DNA of 64,000 nt from assembly GCF_011764445.1 (NCBI RefSeq), contig NZ_BLPG01000001.1, positions 8,361,316 through 8,425,315 on the forward strand, read 5' to 3'. The position numbers were made by a program, and so were the translations under genes. This stretch comes from Phytohabitans rumicis. Its GTDB lineage: Bacteria; Actinomycetota; Actinomycetes; Mycobacteriales; Micromonosporaceae. The notes beneath the pieces were generated by a model that worked only from the letters and a program-made list of their open reading frames with translations, did not search any database and was not told where the DNA came from. Shown in pieces: positions 63,486 to 64,000 of the stretch (the first letter of the stretch is position 1; the number at the start of each line of letters is the position of its first letter).

Positions 63486-64000
63486 ATGGCTGTCTCGACA
63501 TCGTCCCGCGCCGTGACCGCGCCGTCCCGGTTCGCCCGGCTGGCCGGCTGGTCGTACCGCCGCCGGTGGTGGGCACTGGCGCTGTGGGTGCTCGTGCTCG
63601 CCGGCGTGACCGCCGGCTCGCAGGCGCTCGGCAGCGACTACCACAACGACTTCTCGCTGCCCGGCACGCAGTCCCAGCGGGCGGTGGACACGCTGCGCGA
63701 ACGCGCCCCGGTCCGGGCCGGCGACACGATCCAGGTGGTGGTGCAGGGCGCGCCGCAGGCGCGGGAGCGCGTCGAGGTCATGCTCGATCGGGTACGCGCG
63801 CTGCCGCACGTGGCCGACGTCGGCAGCCTGAACGAGGGCGGCGGCACGATCGGGTACGCCACTGTCACGCTGGACGGACTTGCCCAGGACGTGCCGGCCG
63901 ACGACGTACGCCGGATCATCGACACCGCGCGGGCGGCCGAGGGCGACGGGCTGCGCGTCGAGCTGGGCGGCGACGCGATCCGGGGCGCGGAGGAGGCCGA
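63486..64000 (+). CDS. MMPL/RND-family transporter, N-terminal part, cut by window edge
   Basis: 171 codons seen from ATG 63486. One membrane helix (RRRWWALALWVLVLAGVTAGS without its flanks, about 25-45) is followed by the extracytoplasmic SDYHNDFSLPGTQSQRAVDTL, the typical MMPL start, and the beginning of the porter domain. Such proteins export lipids, siderophores or drugs. Divergent from the two-component system across 133 bp, so likely controlled by it. Confidence 0.85.
   Translation, partial: MAVSTSSRAVTAPSRFARLAGWSYRRRWWALALWVLVLAGVTAGSQALGSDYHNDFSLPGTQSQRAVDTLRERAPVRAGDTIQVVVQGAPQARERVEVMLDRVRALPHVADVGSLNEGGGTIGYATVTLDGLAQDVPADDVRRIIDTARAAEGDGLRVELGGDAIRGAEEA

Overview
The window is high-GC actinomycete DNA, most likely Micromonosporaceae. 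The evidence is strong G/C third-position bias, many GTG starts, stop/start (ATGA or GTGA) gene overlaps, a complete actinobacterial ergothioneine operon, a DivIVA-domain protein, a TPR protein of CHAT type beside an S8 peptidase, and dispersed repeats that I associate from memory with Micromonosporaceae. The assignment is inference; no rRNA or tRNA gene was seen.

Layout. 0-2.1 kb: a TPR (probably CHAT) gene runs off the left edge and diverges from an intracellular subtilisin. 2.1-7.7 kb: ergothioneine operon egtA-B-C-D-E on the minus strand; egtA carries an inserted palindromic repeat inside its reading frame. 7.7-8.4 kb: repeat-rich spacer. 8.4-18.8 kb: a compact natural-product operon (FkbH-like enzyme with fused carrier protein, glycosyltransferase, C-PCP didomain, and a C-A-PCP-TE module fused to an MFS exporter), led by a promoter and a perfect CebR/CelR-type operator. 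19-28.9 kb: CapA-like protein, DivIVA, ferric-reductase-like flavocytochrome, flavin oxidoreductases, DHA2 exporter, RraA-like protein, universal stress protein and a TauD-like dioxygenase. 28.9-32.2 kb: a NACHT-LRR (NLR-like) protein. 33.3-46.2 kb: a catabolic and uptake island (P450-reductase fusion, alcohol and aldehyde dehydrogenases, PucR-type HTH fragment, quinone-oxidoreductase-like protein, amidohydrolase, flavin reductase, BMP-type ABC importer). 46.4-51.6 kb: aldo/keto reductase, VOC and SnoaL proteins, two regulators and an MFS protein. 52-64 kb: sulfite-oxidase-like enzyme, PrsW, exporter, secreted GH5 hydrolase, BNR-repeat protein, sulfatase, thioredoxin-like and DUF2278 proteins, a two-component system and the start of an MMPL transporter.

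Two themes run through the window. First, several repeat families are scattered here: seven copies of an 82-101 bp nested palindrome, two copies of a 61 bp palindrome, a 279 bp MITE-like element bounded by a 10 bp direct repeat, and two others. Many copies sit in or against coding sequence: inside egtA, as the linker of the P450 fusion, at the start of the C-PCP protein, as C-terminal tails of two proteins, and over one stop codon. This resembles the intragenic palindromic elements of Rickettsia. Second, ten otherwise intact conserved genes each show an apparent frameshift, and each is repaired by adding one G or C. That uniformity points to consensus deletion errors rather than ten pseudogenes, so gene boundaries below span the frameshifts and their position is given.
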